Positions 49,918 to 58,388 of a DNA stretch of 64,000 bases are shown piece after piece. The first letter of the stretch is position 1. Every line of letters begins with the position of its first letter. The stretch is from Halobacterium litoreum (GTDB lineage Archaea > Halobacteriota > Halobacteria > Halobacteriales > Halobacteriaceae). The stretch is from the NCBI RefSeq assembly GCF_021233415.1, contig NZ_CP089466.1, forward strand, positions 310,001 through 374,000, given 5' to 3'. The translations under genes were made by a program, and so were the position numbers. The notes under the pieces were generated by a model, which saw only the letters and a program-made list of their open reading frames with translations, was not told where the DNA came from and did not search any database.

Positions 49918-50163
49918 TTTTGCCACGTTCAGGTCACCGTAGTGGCTAGCAGATTCGATGATGTACTTTGAAAAGATTTTGTCTTCAATATTGGTTCGGA
50001 CGAATTCCTGTTCGGAGAACGTGCGATTCGCCGGTGGTAGTTCGTTCAGATACTGCCGATGCCAGTCGTCGCGTCCGAAACGACCAGCGGTAAAGCGTCT
50101 CGACTGGAGCGTCCCGGAAGCTCTCCGGCACGCAGACGGACATCCGCGAGCGCTTCCCGAGCG
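49918..50163. promoter_or_regulatory. Promoter region of nadABC
   Basis: Upstream of nadA the DNA is locally AT-rich (about 49955-49995), with AAAATCTTTTCAAAG and CAATATTG on the gene strand as TATA candidates 40-75 bases before the start. The remaining part to 50163 holds no gene I can support. Confidence 0.4.
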
Positions 50164-50328
50164 CTACTTCCGGGCGTCGTCCTGCTCGCGGGAGACGCGC
50201 TCGCGGGCTTCCTCGCGGCTCATCCGGTCGGTGTCCTCGGCCTCGCGGCGCACGAAGTAGTAGAGCGCGAGCGCGCCGCCGACGCCGAGCAGGAGGAACA
50301 ACACGAGGACGGCACCTTCTCCGGCCAT
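50164..50328 (-). CDS. 54-residue single-helix membrane protein
   Basis: MAGEGAVLVLFLLLGVGGALALYYFVR forms one membrane helix with the N-terminus outside, followed by a charged cytoplasmic helix (EAEDTDRMSREEARERVSREQDDARK). ATG at 50326-50328. The clean helix and charged-tail pattern argues for a real small protein, but there is no family to test it. Function unknown. Confidence 0.6.
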   Translation of the reverse strand: MAGEGAVLVLFLLLGVGGALALYYFVRREAEDTDRMSREEARERVSREQDDARK

Positions 50329-50389
50329 ACCCGGCACCTCGCCGCCCTCGCAGGTAGGCTTTCGGGTGGGTTCGGGACGGACCCGTCGG

Positions 50390-51907
50390 TCAGTCCGCGC
50401 GGTACACCACGTCGCCGCCGACGACGGTCATCGACACGTCGACGTCCCGAATCGAGTCCTCGCGTTCCCACGGCGACCCGTCGAGGACGGTGAAGTCGGC
50501 GAGCGCGCCCTTCTCGACGACGCCCTGCTCGTCCTCGCGGAAGCCCGCGTACGCGCCGCCCGAGGTGTACGCGCGGAGCGCCTCAGTGACCGACACCGCC
50601 TGCGCCTCGGCGGGCGGATTCACGGCGTAGTGAACCCCGAGCAGGGGGTCGAGTGGCATGCAGTCGCTCCCGAACGCGAGCGGCACGTCGGCGTCCAGGT
50701 ACGCCGAAAAGCGGTTGCTCGCCTCCCGGCGCTCGGTGCCGAGGCGGTCCTCGTAGAGGCTCTCGGGGCCCGCCCACTTCAGGAAGTTCGGCTGCATCGA
50801 CGCCACGACGCCCAGTTCGGCCATGCGCTCGACGGCGTCGTCGCTCGCCAACTCCGCGTGCTCGATGCGGTGCCGACTCTCGCCTGCGTCCTCGCAGGCC
50901 TCGTAGGCGTCGAGCACGGCGTCGACGGCCGCGTCGCCGATGGCGTGCGCGGTCACCTGCAGGCCCGCGTCGTCGGCCTCGGCGACGAGTTCGCGGAGTT
51001 CCTCGGGGTCGACCACCCACGTCCCGGTCTCCTCGGGCGCGTCGGCGTACGGCTCCGAGACCTTCGCCGTGTGGCCGCCGAGACTCCCGTCCGTGAACGT
51101 CTTGATGCCGCCGACTTCGACCATCTCGCTCCCGTGGTTCGTGCGCAGGCCGACCTCTCGGACGGCGTCTAAGTGGTCGCTCCAGTAGTTCAGTCGCACC
51201 CGCACCGTCAGGTCGCCGGCGAGGTCCAACTCGCGGAACGCCCGCGGCGCGTCCGAGTGCCGGACCATGTCGTGAACCGCGGTCACGCCCCTCGCGTTCG
51301 CCTCCTCCTGGGCCGCCTCGACCAACTCCTTCGTCTCCTCGGGACCGGGGTCGGTCGCGTCGTAGACGACTTCGACGGCGTCCTCCACGATGCGCCCGTC
51401 GCCCAGCACGTCCTCGTCGGGCATCGCGTCGCCGTACTCGGCGAGCGCGACGCCGTTCACCGTCGCCGTGTGCATGTCCTCCCGAATCGCGGCGACGGGC
51501 CGCTTCTCGCTCACTGTGTCCAAGTCGGACTGGTGGAGGTCGTCGGCGTCCCACGCCGACTCGTCGTACCCGTACCCCAGCACCCACTCGTCGTCGGTCT
51601 CACTTGCCCGCGCCTGCAGGCGCTCCGTGACCTCCTCGGGGCCGCTCGCCCCCCGCAAGTCGGCGTGGACGCCGTACTTCCCGACGGTCTCCATGTGCGT
51701 GTGCGCGTCCACGAACCCCGGAATCAGGACGTCACCGTCCAAGTCCACCACGTCGGTCCCCACGCCCGCCAGGAACTCCACGTCGTAATCGTTGCCCACC
51801 TGCACCACCCGGCCGTCCCGCACCGCGACGGCGTCGAACACCTCGTCCTCGCCCGCGAGCGAATGCACCTCGCCGTTCAGGAAAATCACGTCGGCGGCCG
51901 CTGTCAT
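50390..51907 (-). CDS. Amidohydrolase, YtcJ-like
   Basis: A 505-residue metal-dependent hydrolase. VLIPGFVDAHTHME has the N-terminal His-x-His pair, GGIKTFTDGSLGGHTA the central region, VTAHAIGDAAVDAVLDAYE and HRIEHAELAS further His ligands, and LAFGSDCMPLDPL the catalytic Asp. TIM-barrel fold with a small N- and C-terminal beta domain. YtcJ relatives act on diverse N-acyl or formamide substrates, so the substrate is open. The ATG at 51905-51907 is used. Confidence 0.87.
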   Translation of the reverse strand: MTAAADVIFLNGEVHSLAGEDEVFDAVAVRDGRVVQVGNDYDVEFLAGVGTDVVDLDGDVLIPGFVDAHTHMETVGKYGVHADLRGASGPEEVTERLQARASETDDEWVLGYGYDESAWDADDLHQSDLDTVSEKRPVAAIREDMHTATVNGVALAEYGDAMPDEDVLGDGRIVEDAVEVVYDATDPGPEETKELVEAAQEEANARGVTAVHDMVRHSDAPRAFRELDLAGDLTVRVRLNYWSDHLDAVREVGLRTNHGSEMVEVGGIKTFTDGSLGGHTAKVSEPYADAPEETGTWVVDPEELRELVAEADDAGLQVTAHAIGDAAVDAVLDAYEACEDAGESRHRIEHAELASDDAVERMAELGVVASMQPNFLKWAGPESLYEDRLGTERREASNRFSAYLDADVPLAFGSDCMPLDPLLGVHYAVNPPAEAQAVSVTEALRAYTSGGAYAGFREDEQGVVEKGALADFTVLDGSPWEREDSIRDVDVSMTVVGGDVVYRAD

Positions 51908-52002
51908 GGCTCCAACGCGGACCCCAGCGCGCAAAGGGTTTCGGGAACCGGCTAGTCAGATTCGTGTTCTGTCTTTGTCTTTCGGAGGTTGTCGACGACG
52001 CC

Positions 52003-52249
52003 TCGAAAGCCCCGAGGTTGTGGACTCGGTGCGCTCGCTGTGCTCCTCGTCGCTCACTTCGTTCGCTCCTACGGTGCTTGTTTCCGGGAGAGCAAGCTCT
52101 CCCGACGTTCGCCTCGCTTCGCTCGTCTCACCGTCCCCCGCCTTCGTCCACAGCCTCGCTCGTGAGCCGAGACGACGCAAGCACTGGAACGAGCGAAGCG
52201 AGTGAAGCGCGCAGCGAGTCGTAGGCCACGAGCGAGTCGGGGCTTTCGA
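52003..52249. repeat. 247-bp inverted-repeat element, copy B
   Basis: Begins TCGAAAGCCCCGAGG and ends CGGGGCTTTCGA, with the same left ~75 bases and the same right-arm block as copy A. The inner arm CCACAGCCTCG carries one mismatch against CGAGGTTGTGG. The centre differs from copy A and is shorter. It lies 3' of the thiamine-binding lipoprotein gene and 5' of the amidohydrolase. The rest of 51908-52300 holds no gene. Confidence 0.78.
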
Positions 52250-52300
52250 TGCGTCGGAAACGATAGAAATCCAGAGGTGGCGCGAGGAAAGGACGTGCGT

Positions 52301-53431
52301 CTACTGACTAGCGATTTTCCGGGCGACCGTCTCGCGCCAGTCGCCGGCGTTGTTCTTGAGCGTCTCGTAGCCGAACTGGAGTTTCTCCTCGGGGACGTGG
52401 GCGTACTGCTGCATGTCCTCGGGGAGGCTGGCGTCGGAGACGACGGGGATGCCGACGTTCTTGACGGCGGTGGTCTGCTGGGTTTCGGCGTCGAGGAGGA
52501 AGTCCGCGAAGGTGTGCGCGAGGTCGGGGTTGTCGCTGCCGGCGAAGCGCGCGACGCCGGAGACGTACGCGTAGCCCTGGTCGTTGGGGAACGCGATCTG
52601 GTGGCGGCTCATGTCGGCGTCGCTCTGGGCGGCGTACACTTGGTCGGTGCTGTAGGACATGACCATCGGCGCTTCCTGACTGGAGTACGCGCTGTAGGCG
52701 GCGTTCCACGACCCGGTGGTGCGGAGGCCGTTGTCGACGAGGCGGTCCCAGTAGTCGAGGTAGCCGTCCTCGCCGAACGCCTCGACGGTCCACAGCAAGA
52801 AACTGAGTCCCGTCACCGTGTTCTGGGGGTTCGGGAGGAGGAGGCCGTTCGACCACGCGTCCTTCGTGAGGTCGTCGAGCGTCGTCGGCTCCTCGACTTC
52901 GCCCTCGTCGTAGACGATGCAGACGTACGACGACCCGGTGGGGAGGATGCGCTGTTCGGGGTCGAAGCGGTAGGCGTCCTCGATGTCGCCGGCGTTCGGG
53001 ACGCGGTCGGTGTCGAAGGATTCGAACAGCGAGGCGTCCAGCGTCTCGTCGGCGCGCACGAGGTCCGTGGGGGTGACGCCGACGTACATGTCGGCGCCGA
53101 GGTCGACGCCCCGCTGTCTGCGCTGGATGAAGTCGTTTATCTCGTTCTCGCGGACGACCCACTCCAGTTTCGCGTCGTGCTCGGCTTCGAACTCGCGTTT
53201 CACCCAGTCGCCGGCGCTCGTGGAGACGGCGTCGACGTAGGACTGCGTGGTGCCGACCTTCAGCGTCTGCGTGCTCGCCGCCGAACTCGTCGTGCCGCTG
53301 GTCGTCCCCTCCGTCGTCGATTCGGTGGTCGACGTGGTGCTGTCCTCGGTCGAGGACGTCTCGACACAGCCAGCCAACCCGAGCGCGGCGGCGGAGCCGA
53401 CGCCGGCGAGGAAGCGACGCCGGGAGGTCAT
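52301..53431 (-). CDS. Thiamine ABC transporter substrate-binding lipoprotein
   Basis: A 376-residue periplasmic-type binding protein. Tat motif SRRRFLAG and lipobox LAGC (about 22) anchor it outside; a Ser/Thr-rich linker (about 24-55) follows, then the binding domain LKVGTTQSYVDAV to the end. The TbpA-like segments WVVRENEINDFIQRR, GVTPTDLVRAD and NPQNTVTGLSFLLWTVEAFGEDGYLDYW suggest thiamine. It shares four bases with the upstream thiamine-binding gene. No permease or ATPase for uptake is adjacent. Confidence 0.85.
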   Translation of the reverse strand: MTSRRRFLAGVGSAAALGLAGCVETSSTEDSTTSTTESTTEGTTSGTTSSAASTQTLKVGTTQSYVDAVSTSAGDWVKREFEAEHDAKLEWVVRENEINDFIQRRQRGVDLGADMYVGVTPTDLVRADETLDASLFESFDTDRVPNAGDIEDAYRFDPEQRILPTGSSYVCIVYDEGEVEEPTTLDDLTKDAWSNGLLLPNPQNTVTGLSFLLWTVEAFGEDGYLDYWDRLVDNGLRTTGSWNAAYSAYSSQEAPMVMSYSTDQVYAAQSDADMSRHQIAFPNDQGYAYVSGVARFAGSDNPDLAHTFADFLLDAETQQTTAVKNVGIPVVSDASLPEDMQQYAHVPEEKLQFGYETLKNNAGDWRETVARKIASQ

Positions 53432-53745
53432 TCGTCGCTCACCGCGTCGCGGCCGAGATGTGCTTCGACGCGGTCGACCTTCTCCTCGACGGCGAGGTCG
53501 TCGTCGCGGAAGTCGTCGATTTTGAGCGTGGTGCCGACGCGGGAGGCGTCGACGGCCTCGTGGGCGGCTTTTGCGGCGGCGAACAGTTCGTCGATGGAGT
53601 CGGCTTCGATGGTGGTCTCCATCGGGTGGGTCTGGTAGCGCACGTCGAAGTCGTCGAGCGCGTCGACGGCCTTCGCTATCTCTGCGTCGAACTCGACCTC
53701 CGGGCTGTCCACCGGTGAGACGGACAGCATCGCAGTGACGGTCAT
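53428..53745 (-). CDS. Thiamine-binding protein, MTH1187/YkoF family
   Basis: A 105-residue cytoplasmic protein of the MTH1187 type: MTVTAMLSVSPVDSPEVEFDAEIAKAVDALDDFDVRYQTHPMETTIEADSIDELF in part, with the ferredoxin-like alpha/beta fold. Members bind thiamine (or its pyrimidine) and sit beside thiamine uptake genes. It precedes the TbpA-like gene with a four-base overlap, so they share a message. Its likely leaderless promoter has TTATATTA about 25 bases upstream. Confidence 0.87.
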   Translation of the reverse strand: MTVTAMLSVSPVDSPEVEFDAEIAKAVDALDDFDVRYQTHPMETTIEADSIDELFAAAKAAHEAVDASRVGTTLKIDDFRDDDLAVEEKVDRVEAHLGRDAVSDE

Positions 53746-53767
53746 ACCACTACGTTTGATTACCCAG

Positions 53768-53775
53768 TAATATAA
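53768..53775 (-). promoter_or_regulatory. TATA box of the thiamine-binding operon
   Basis: TTATATTA on the gene strand, about 23-30 bases before the ATG at 53745; the expected haloarchaeal placement for a leaderless message. No thiamine riboswitch fits in the space. Confidence 0.6.
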
Positions 53776-53796
53776 GCCACTATTCGCGGTCGGCGG

Positions 53797-54525
53797 TCAC
53801 GTCGTCACGGCGTGCCGGACCGCGAGCGCCGCGACCACCGCGACTCCGCCGAGGTAGGCGACACCGACGGCGAGCGCGCCCCAGTTCGGGTCGCCGGTTA
53901 GCGCCGCGTCCGTCGCCGCGACGCCCGCCCACCGTCCCGGGAAGGCGGCCGCCCACGGGGCCGCGTCGCTCGCGAGCGGCGAGTGGAACAAGAACAGGTC
54001 GACGGCGGGCGCGAACAGCATCACGTAGACGCCCGCGAGTTTGTCGAGAACGACGCCGACGACCGCACCGAGCAAGCCGTACGTGACGGCGAGCACGAGC
54101 GTCGCGGCGAAGAACACCGCTGGCTGGTCGGGCGCGACGTGGACGAACAGGACGGCCGTCGACGCGAGCGACGCCACCACCGCGGCCGCCGAAAGCGCCG
54201 TCGCGCGCGCCGCGAACAGGGTTCGCGACGGCAGGCCGGCGAGCGCCAGCCAGCCGTCCGCGTCGAGCGTGTTCACGGTGAGGAAGAGGCCCGCGATGCC
54301 CGCCACCATCACGGCGGCGAGCGTCGCGAGCATCGGTAGGACGGCGGCACCGAGCGTCGTCTCGACGGTCGCGCTCGGCACCGAGGCGACCACCGACGAA
54401 TCGGGGAGGACGATTCCGAGCAGGCCGACGAAGTACGCCGGCAGGAACACCAACAGGGCGAGCAGGACGGGCGTGCGCGCGAACTGCTTGACCGTCGCCG
54501 CGAGCGCGGTTCGGGTGCGCGTCAC
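53797..54525 (-). CDS. ABC-2 permease, second subunit
   Basis: A 242-residue membrane protein with six hydrophobic helices, start chosen at the GTG 54523-54525 because it overlaps the stop of the preceding permease by four bases (GTGA). A GTG three codons earlier is possible. It follows the sibling permease and ATPase, forming a three-gene exporter unit. No cargo can be inferred. Confidence 0.78.
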   Translation of the reverse strand: MTRTRTALAATVKQFARTPVLLALLVFLPAYFVGLLGIVLPDSSVVASVPSATVETTLGAAVLPMLATLAAVMVAGIAGLFLTVNTLDADGWLALAGLPSRTLFAARATALSAAAVVASLASTAVLFVHVAPDQPAVFFAATLVLAVTYGLLGAVVGVVLDKLAGVYVMLFAPAVDLFLFHSPLASDAAPWAAAFPGRWAGVAATDAALTGDPNWGALAVGVAYLGGVAVVAALAVRHAVTT

Positions 54526-55256
54526 AGCGACCACCCCCGTCCCGTCGCCGCGGCGTACGCGACGCCCGCCGCGACTGCCAGCACCGCGAGGTACGCGACG
54601 GCGGGCAGGACCGTCTCGCTAGCGAGCGTTCCGTCCCTGACGGCCGACGTGAACAGCGCGTGCGGGTAGTGGAGCGGCAGGAACGCCACGAGGTCGGTGT
54701 TCACGTCGAGGACGCCGCCCGAGAGGAACGAGTCGAGGTCGGCGAGGAACACCAGCACGAGCGATCCCTCCAGTTCGCGCGGAACGAGTGCGCCGACCAC
54801 GACGCCGAGCAGACTGTAGAGGACGCCGGCGAGCACGAGCACGGCGTACGCCCGCGGGAGCGACGCCACGTTCGTACCGGCGCCGACGAGCGCGGCGAGC
54901 GAAACGCCGGCGGCGAGGCCGGCGACGCCGACGGCGACGACGACGCGCGTCGCGAACAACAGCGCGGGCGAGAACCCCGAGAACGAGAGGTAGCGGTCGG
55001 CGCGTGCGGCGCTCACTGTCCCGAACAACCCCACCAGTCCGGAGAGGAAGGCGGTGGCGAACAGCGCGCCCCCGATTCGACCGTAGGACGCGGCGGACGC
55101 CGACAGGAACGCCACGTCCGGGAACGACGCCATCGCGGCGCCGTACAGCACGACGACGAACGGCGGGAGGACGGCGAGCATCGCGAGCGTCGTCGGCTGG
55201 CGGAGCACGCTCTTGGCGTGTGCACTCGCGCCGACCGCCGCGCTACGCCCCCGCAT
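54522..55256 (-). CDS. ABC-2 permease, first subunit
   Basis: A 244-residue protein with about six membrane helices, a N-terminal cytoplasmic amphipathic region (HAKSVLRQPTTLAMLAVL) and loops typical of ABC-2 exporters. It overlaps the ATPase gene by 14 bases and the second permease by four. Together they make a heterodimeric exporter channel. Also resembles partner of the unit above in its motif order. Confidence 0.8.
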   Translation of the reverse strand: MRGRSAAVGASAHAKSVLRQPTTLAMLAVLPPFVVVLYGAAMASFPDVAFLSASAASYGRIGGALFATAFLSGLVGLFGTVSAARADRYLSFSGFSPALLFATRVVVAVGVAGLAAGVSLAALVGAGTNVASLPRAYAVLVLAGVLYSLLGVVVGALVPRELEGSLVLVFLADLDSFLSGGVLDVNTDLVAFLPLHYPHALFTSAVRDGTLASETVLPAVAYLAVLAVAAGVAYAAATGRGWSL

Positions 55257-55926
55257 CGTCGGCCTCCGCCAGTTCGCCGTCTTTCAGTTCGTAGATGCGG
55301 TCGAAGCGGTCCTGCTCGCTGACGAGGTGGGAGATGACGGCGACCGCAGTCCCCTGCTCGGAGAGGTCGTCGGCGAGGTCCCAGAACGCGAGGTACGTCT
55401 CCCAGTCGAACCCAGTGTACGGTTCGTCCAGCAGGAGGACGTCGGGGTCGTGCATCAGCGAGACGGAGAGCGTGAGTTTCCGCCGGTTCCCGCCGGAGAG
55501 TCGGTCGACGCGCCGGTCGCGGAACCGCTCGAAGTCGAGGCGGTCGGTGAGGCGGTCGGCGGCGTCCGCGATTTCGGCGTCGGTCATGTCGTGGGCTTCC
55601 CCGAACAGGCGGAACGTCTCGTCCACCGTGAGCCGGTCGTAGAGCCGGTCGTCCTGGGGACACCAGCCGACGCCGCCGGGCCGCGACACCGTCCCGGAGT
55701 CCGGTTCCAGCGCGCCGACGAGACACTGCATCAGCGTGGATTTCCCGGAGCCGTTCTCGCCGACGATGCCGACGACTTCACCTGCCCGGAGTTCGAGACT
55801 CGCACCCATCAACACCGCCACGTCGGGCTCCCACGGCAGGAGCGAACTGTACGTCTTCTCCAGTCCGTTCGCGTCGAGAACCACGTCTGCATCGGCGCTC
55901 TCTCGCTGTTTCGATATATTCGGCAT
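55243..55926 (-). CDS. ABC transporter ATP-binding protein (regulated exporter)
   Basis: A 227-residue ATPase: Walker A GENGSGKST, signature LSGGNRRKLTLS, Walker B VLLLDEPYTGFDWE and the His-switch VISHLVSEQ. The ATG at 55924-55926 lies inside a perfect palindrome (55910-55934). First gene of a three-gene exporter operon, divergent from a MarR/GbsR-type regulator. An upstream in-frame reading would cross the regulator gene, so this start is firm. Confidence 0.9.
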   Translation of the reverse strand: MPNISKQRESADADVVLDANGLEKTYSSLLPWEPDVAVLMGASLELRAGEVVGIVGENGSGKSTLMQCLVGALEPDSGTVSRPGGVGWCPQDDRLYDRLTVDETFRLFGEAHDMTDAEIADAADRLTDRLDFERFRDRRVDRLSGGNRRKLTLSVSLMHDPDVLLLDEPYTGFDWETYLAFWDLADDLSEQGTAVAVISHLVSEQDRFDRIYELKDGELAEADDAGA

Positions 55927-55934
55927 ATATCGAA
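55910..55934. promoter_or_regulatory. Operator palindrome over the exporter ATPase start
   Basis: TTCGATATAT-TCGGC-ATATATCGAA is a perfect inverted repeat of ten bases with a five-base centre, covering the ATPase start codon. A second, imperfect copy overlaps to the right (TTCGGCATATA ... AATATTCCGAA, 55920-55944). This is a likely binding site of the divergent regulator, which would give autoregulation and exporter control. Confidence 0.7.
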
Positions 55935-55981
55935 TATTCCGAACAAAGCGATTTATACGTTTCGGGTGCCTCGCTTCGAGT

Positions 55982-56512
55982 ATGACCGACGCCGACGCCG
56001 AGGCCGCCCGCGAGCGCGTCATCGAGGGGTTCGAGCGCTCCGCCGAAATCTACGGTCTCAGCCGGAGTTACGGCCGCCTGTACGGCATCCTCTACTTCGC
56101 CCACGAGCCACAGTCGCTGGACGAACTCGCCGACGAGAGCGGGTTCGCGAAGTCCACCGTCAGCACCGCGATGAAGGAACTCGAACGGTTCCACATGGTC
56201 CACCGGCGCTCCATCTCGGGCGAGGGGAAGAAGGCCTTCTTCGAGGCCGAACGCGACTTCTGGCGCATCGTCCAGGAGTTCCTGAACCGCGAGGTGCGCC
56301 GCGAGATAGAGACGATGACCCGCGCCCTCGACGAGGCGGAGGCCGCCTTCGAGGACGCCGACAGCGACCGCGCCGCGAAGGACTTGGAGCGCGTTCGGGA
56401 CCTCCAGCGCGTCTACGACCAGTCCGAGGCGTTCGTGAATCTAGTGACGCGCGCGCCCACCGGCCGACTTCGGTCGGCGTTCGAGTCGTTCTCGGACTTC
56501 GTCCGTCGCTGA
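55982..56512 (+). CDS. GbsR/MarR-type transcriptional regulator
   Basis: A 176-residue DNA-binding protein. A winged helix (YGRLYGILYFAHEPQSLDELADESGFAKSTVSTAMKELERFHMVHRRSISGEGKKAFFEAE) is followed by long helices for dimerisation. This subclass includes GbsR-like sensors of choline and related compounds and several haloarchaeal exporter regulators. It is divergent from the exporter operon, with the palindrome between them. Ligand unknown. Confidence 0.88.
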   Translation: MTDADAEAARERVIEGFERSAEIYGLSRSYGRLYGILYFAHEPQSLDELADESGFAKSTVSTAMKELERFHMVHRRSISGEGKKAFFEAERDFWRIVQEFLNREVRREIETMTRALDEAEAAFEDADSDRAAKDLERVRDLQRVYDQSEAFVNLVTRAPTGRLRSAFESFSDFVRR

Positions 56513-56551
56513 AGGGGAACCTTCAGGGCGTCGGGCCGCCGACACCCGCAC

Positions 56552-57766
56552 ATGACCGACGCCAGCGACCTCGCCGACCGCGTGCAGTCCGGCGACCTCC
56601 GGCTCTACGAACTCGAAGACGAGGCCGACGCAGAGACGGCCGCGGCGGCGCGCCGCGAACTCCTCGAACGCGAGACCGGCGCCGACACCGACGCGCTCGG
56701 GTCGTTCTCCTTCGACGCCGAGCACGCCAGCGAGACGGCCGTCGAGAACCTCGCGGGCGGCGCCCAGCTCCCGCTCGGTATCGCCGGTCCGGTCGCCGTC
56801 TCCGGCGGCGCGGCCGACGACGAGTTCTACCTCCCGATGGCGACCACGGAGGGCGCGCTCGTCGCGTCCGTGAACCGCGGCTGTTCCGCGATTACGGCGG
56901 CGGGCGGCGCGAACGCCCGCGTCACGAAGACCGGGATGACGCGAGCGCCCGTGTTCCGCGTCGCGGACGTGACCGAGGGCGCCGAAGTCGCGGAGTGGGC
57001 GAAGGAGAACTACGACGCGCTGAAGACGGCCGCCGAGGAGACGACGAGTCACGGCGAACTGACCGACGTGACACCGTACGTCGTCGGCGACAACGTCTAC
57101 CTGCGGTTCCGGTACGACACGAAGGACGCGATGGGGATGAACATGGCCACCATCGCCACCGAGGCCGCCTGCGAGGTAATCGAGGCGGAGACGCCCGCGG
57201 AACTGGTCGCGCTCTCCGGGAACCTCTGTACGGACAAGAAGCCCGCCGCCATCAACGCCGTGGAGGGCCGCGGGCGCACCGTCACGGCGGACGTGACGAT
57301 TCCCCGCGACGTGGTCGAGGAGCGCTTCAACACGACGCCGGAGGCCGTCGAGGAGGCCAACACCCGGAAGAACCTGATTGGGTCCGCGAAGGCCGGAAGC
57401 CTCGGGTTCAACGCGCACGCCGCGAACGTCGTCGCCGCCGTCTTCCTCGCCACCGGGCAGGACGCCGCGCAGGTCGTCGAGGGGTCGAACTGCATCACCA
57501 CCGTCGAGGCGCGCGAAGACGGCCTCTACGCCTCGGTCAACCTCGCGAGCCTCGAAGTCGGCACCGTCGGCGGCGGCACGAAACTCCCGACCCAGCGCGA
57601 GGCCCTGGACGTGCTGGGCGTGCGCGGCGGCGGCGACCCGGCCGGGTCGAACGCCGACGCGCTCGCGGAAATCATCGCGGCGGGCGCGCTCGCCGGCGAA
57701 CTCAGCCTGCTCGCGGCGCTCGCGTCCCGCCACCTCTCGTCGGCCCACGAAGAACTCGGTCGGTGA
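56552..57766 (+). CDS. hmgA: HMG-CoA reductase (class I)
   Basis: A 404-residue enzyme making mevalonate for isoprenoid lipids. LPMATTEGALVASVNRGC holds the catalytic Glu (about residue 94), RFRYDTKDAMGMNMATIATE a catalytic Asp region, SGNLCTDKKPAAINAVEGRG a catalytic Lys, and ASRHLSSAHEELG the C-terminal His. It is the NADPH-using archaeal class, cytoplasmic with no membrane anchor. The ATG at 56552 follows the regulator gene by 39 bases on the same strand. It is the drug target of statins used against haloarchaea. Confidence 0.95.
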   Translation: MTDASDLADRVQSGDLRLYELEDEADAETAAAARRELLERETGADTDALGSFSFDAEHASETAVENLAGGAQLPLGIAGPVAVSGGAADDEFYLPMATTEGALVASVNRGCSAITAAGGANARVTKTGMTRAPVFRVADVTEGAEVAEWAKENYDALKTAAEETTSHGELTDVTPYVVGDNVYLRFRYDTKDAMGMNMATIATEAACEVIEAETPAELVALSGNLCTDKKPAAINAVEGRGRTVTADVTIPRDVVEERFNTTPEAVEEANTRKNLIGSAKAGSLGFNAHAANVVAAVFLATGQDAAQVVEGSNCITTVEAREDGLYASVNLASLEVGTVGGGTKLPTQREALDVLGVRGGGDPAGSNADALAEIIAAGALAGELSLLAALASRHLSSAHEELGR

Positions 57767-57806
57767 CGCGACAAAATTTTTACCTGGCCGTCGGGAAACG
57801 CCCGGT

Positions 57807-58148
57807 ATGGTGACCTCCGAACTGAAGGCGGTGGCGGTGCGCTGGGGCGGCGTCGGCGTTCTCACGGCCGCCGTCGCGACGGGCGCCGCCGCCCTGAACG
57901 ACTTCCCGCTGTTGTTGCTCGGGATGATTCTGTTCGGCGTGCCGCTGATGATCGTGCCCTTGACGGTCGGCGTCACGGACACGGGTATCGACTCGGCGTC
58001 GGCGTCGGCGGTCATCGGCGACGACATCGGCAACCCGCAGGACTACGACCCCGGGAACGTGCTCCCGATTCCGGGCAAAGTACAGGCGGTGTGCTGGCTC
58101 TCGGGGGTCGGCGTCGGCGGGTTCGCCCTGCTCGTGTGGGCCGCCTGA
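57807..58148 (+). CDS. Small membrane protein
   Basis: A 113-residue protein with hydrophobic helices at about 13-32, 34-52 and 92-112 and a polar loop (GIDSASASAVIGDDIGNPQDYDPGNVLPI) between. ATG at 57807, 40 bases after hmgA on the same strand. No family recognised. Possibly cotranscribed with hmgA. Confidence 0.65.
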   Translation: MVTSELKAVAVRWGGVGVLTAAVATGAAALNDFPLLLLGMILFGVPLMIVPLTVGVTDTGIDSASASAVIGDDIGNPQDYDPGNVLPIPGKVQAVCWLSGVGVGGFALLVWAA

Positions 58149-58224
58149 GTTCGGCGACCGACCAGTTTCACTTTCACTCCGGGGCAGACGTAGGGTTATT
58201 TTCTCACAGTGCTTGGGTGAGAGC

Positions 58225-58359
58225 ATGCGCGCCCACAGCGACGACGACGCCGGCCGCTCCGAGAGCGCGGTGCGCGCTCTGCGAGTCCTCAAACTCCTGC
58301 TCACCGTGCTGGTGCTCGCGCTCACGCTCGCTCGCGCACTCGCCGGCGGCCCGCTCTGA
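58225..58359 (+). CDS. Predicted 44-residue membrane protein
   Basis: MRAHSDDDAGRSESAVRALR then one membrane helix VLKLLLTVLVLALTLARALAG. Behind it lies GGGTTATTTTCTC about 25-37 bases upstream, a TATA-like placement. The short length leaves doubt, but a good promoter and hydrophobic helix support it. Confidence 0.45.
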   Translation: MRAHSDDDAGRSESAVRALRVLKLLLTVLVLALTLARALAGGPL

Positions 58360-58388
58360 CGCCGCACCGCCACTCGACCGTCGACGAA

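Noticed and set aside
53746-53800. TPP riboswitch ahead of the thiamine operon
   Set aside because: The message appears leaderless, with a TATA box about 25 bases before the ATG, leaving no space for the aptamer.
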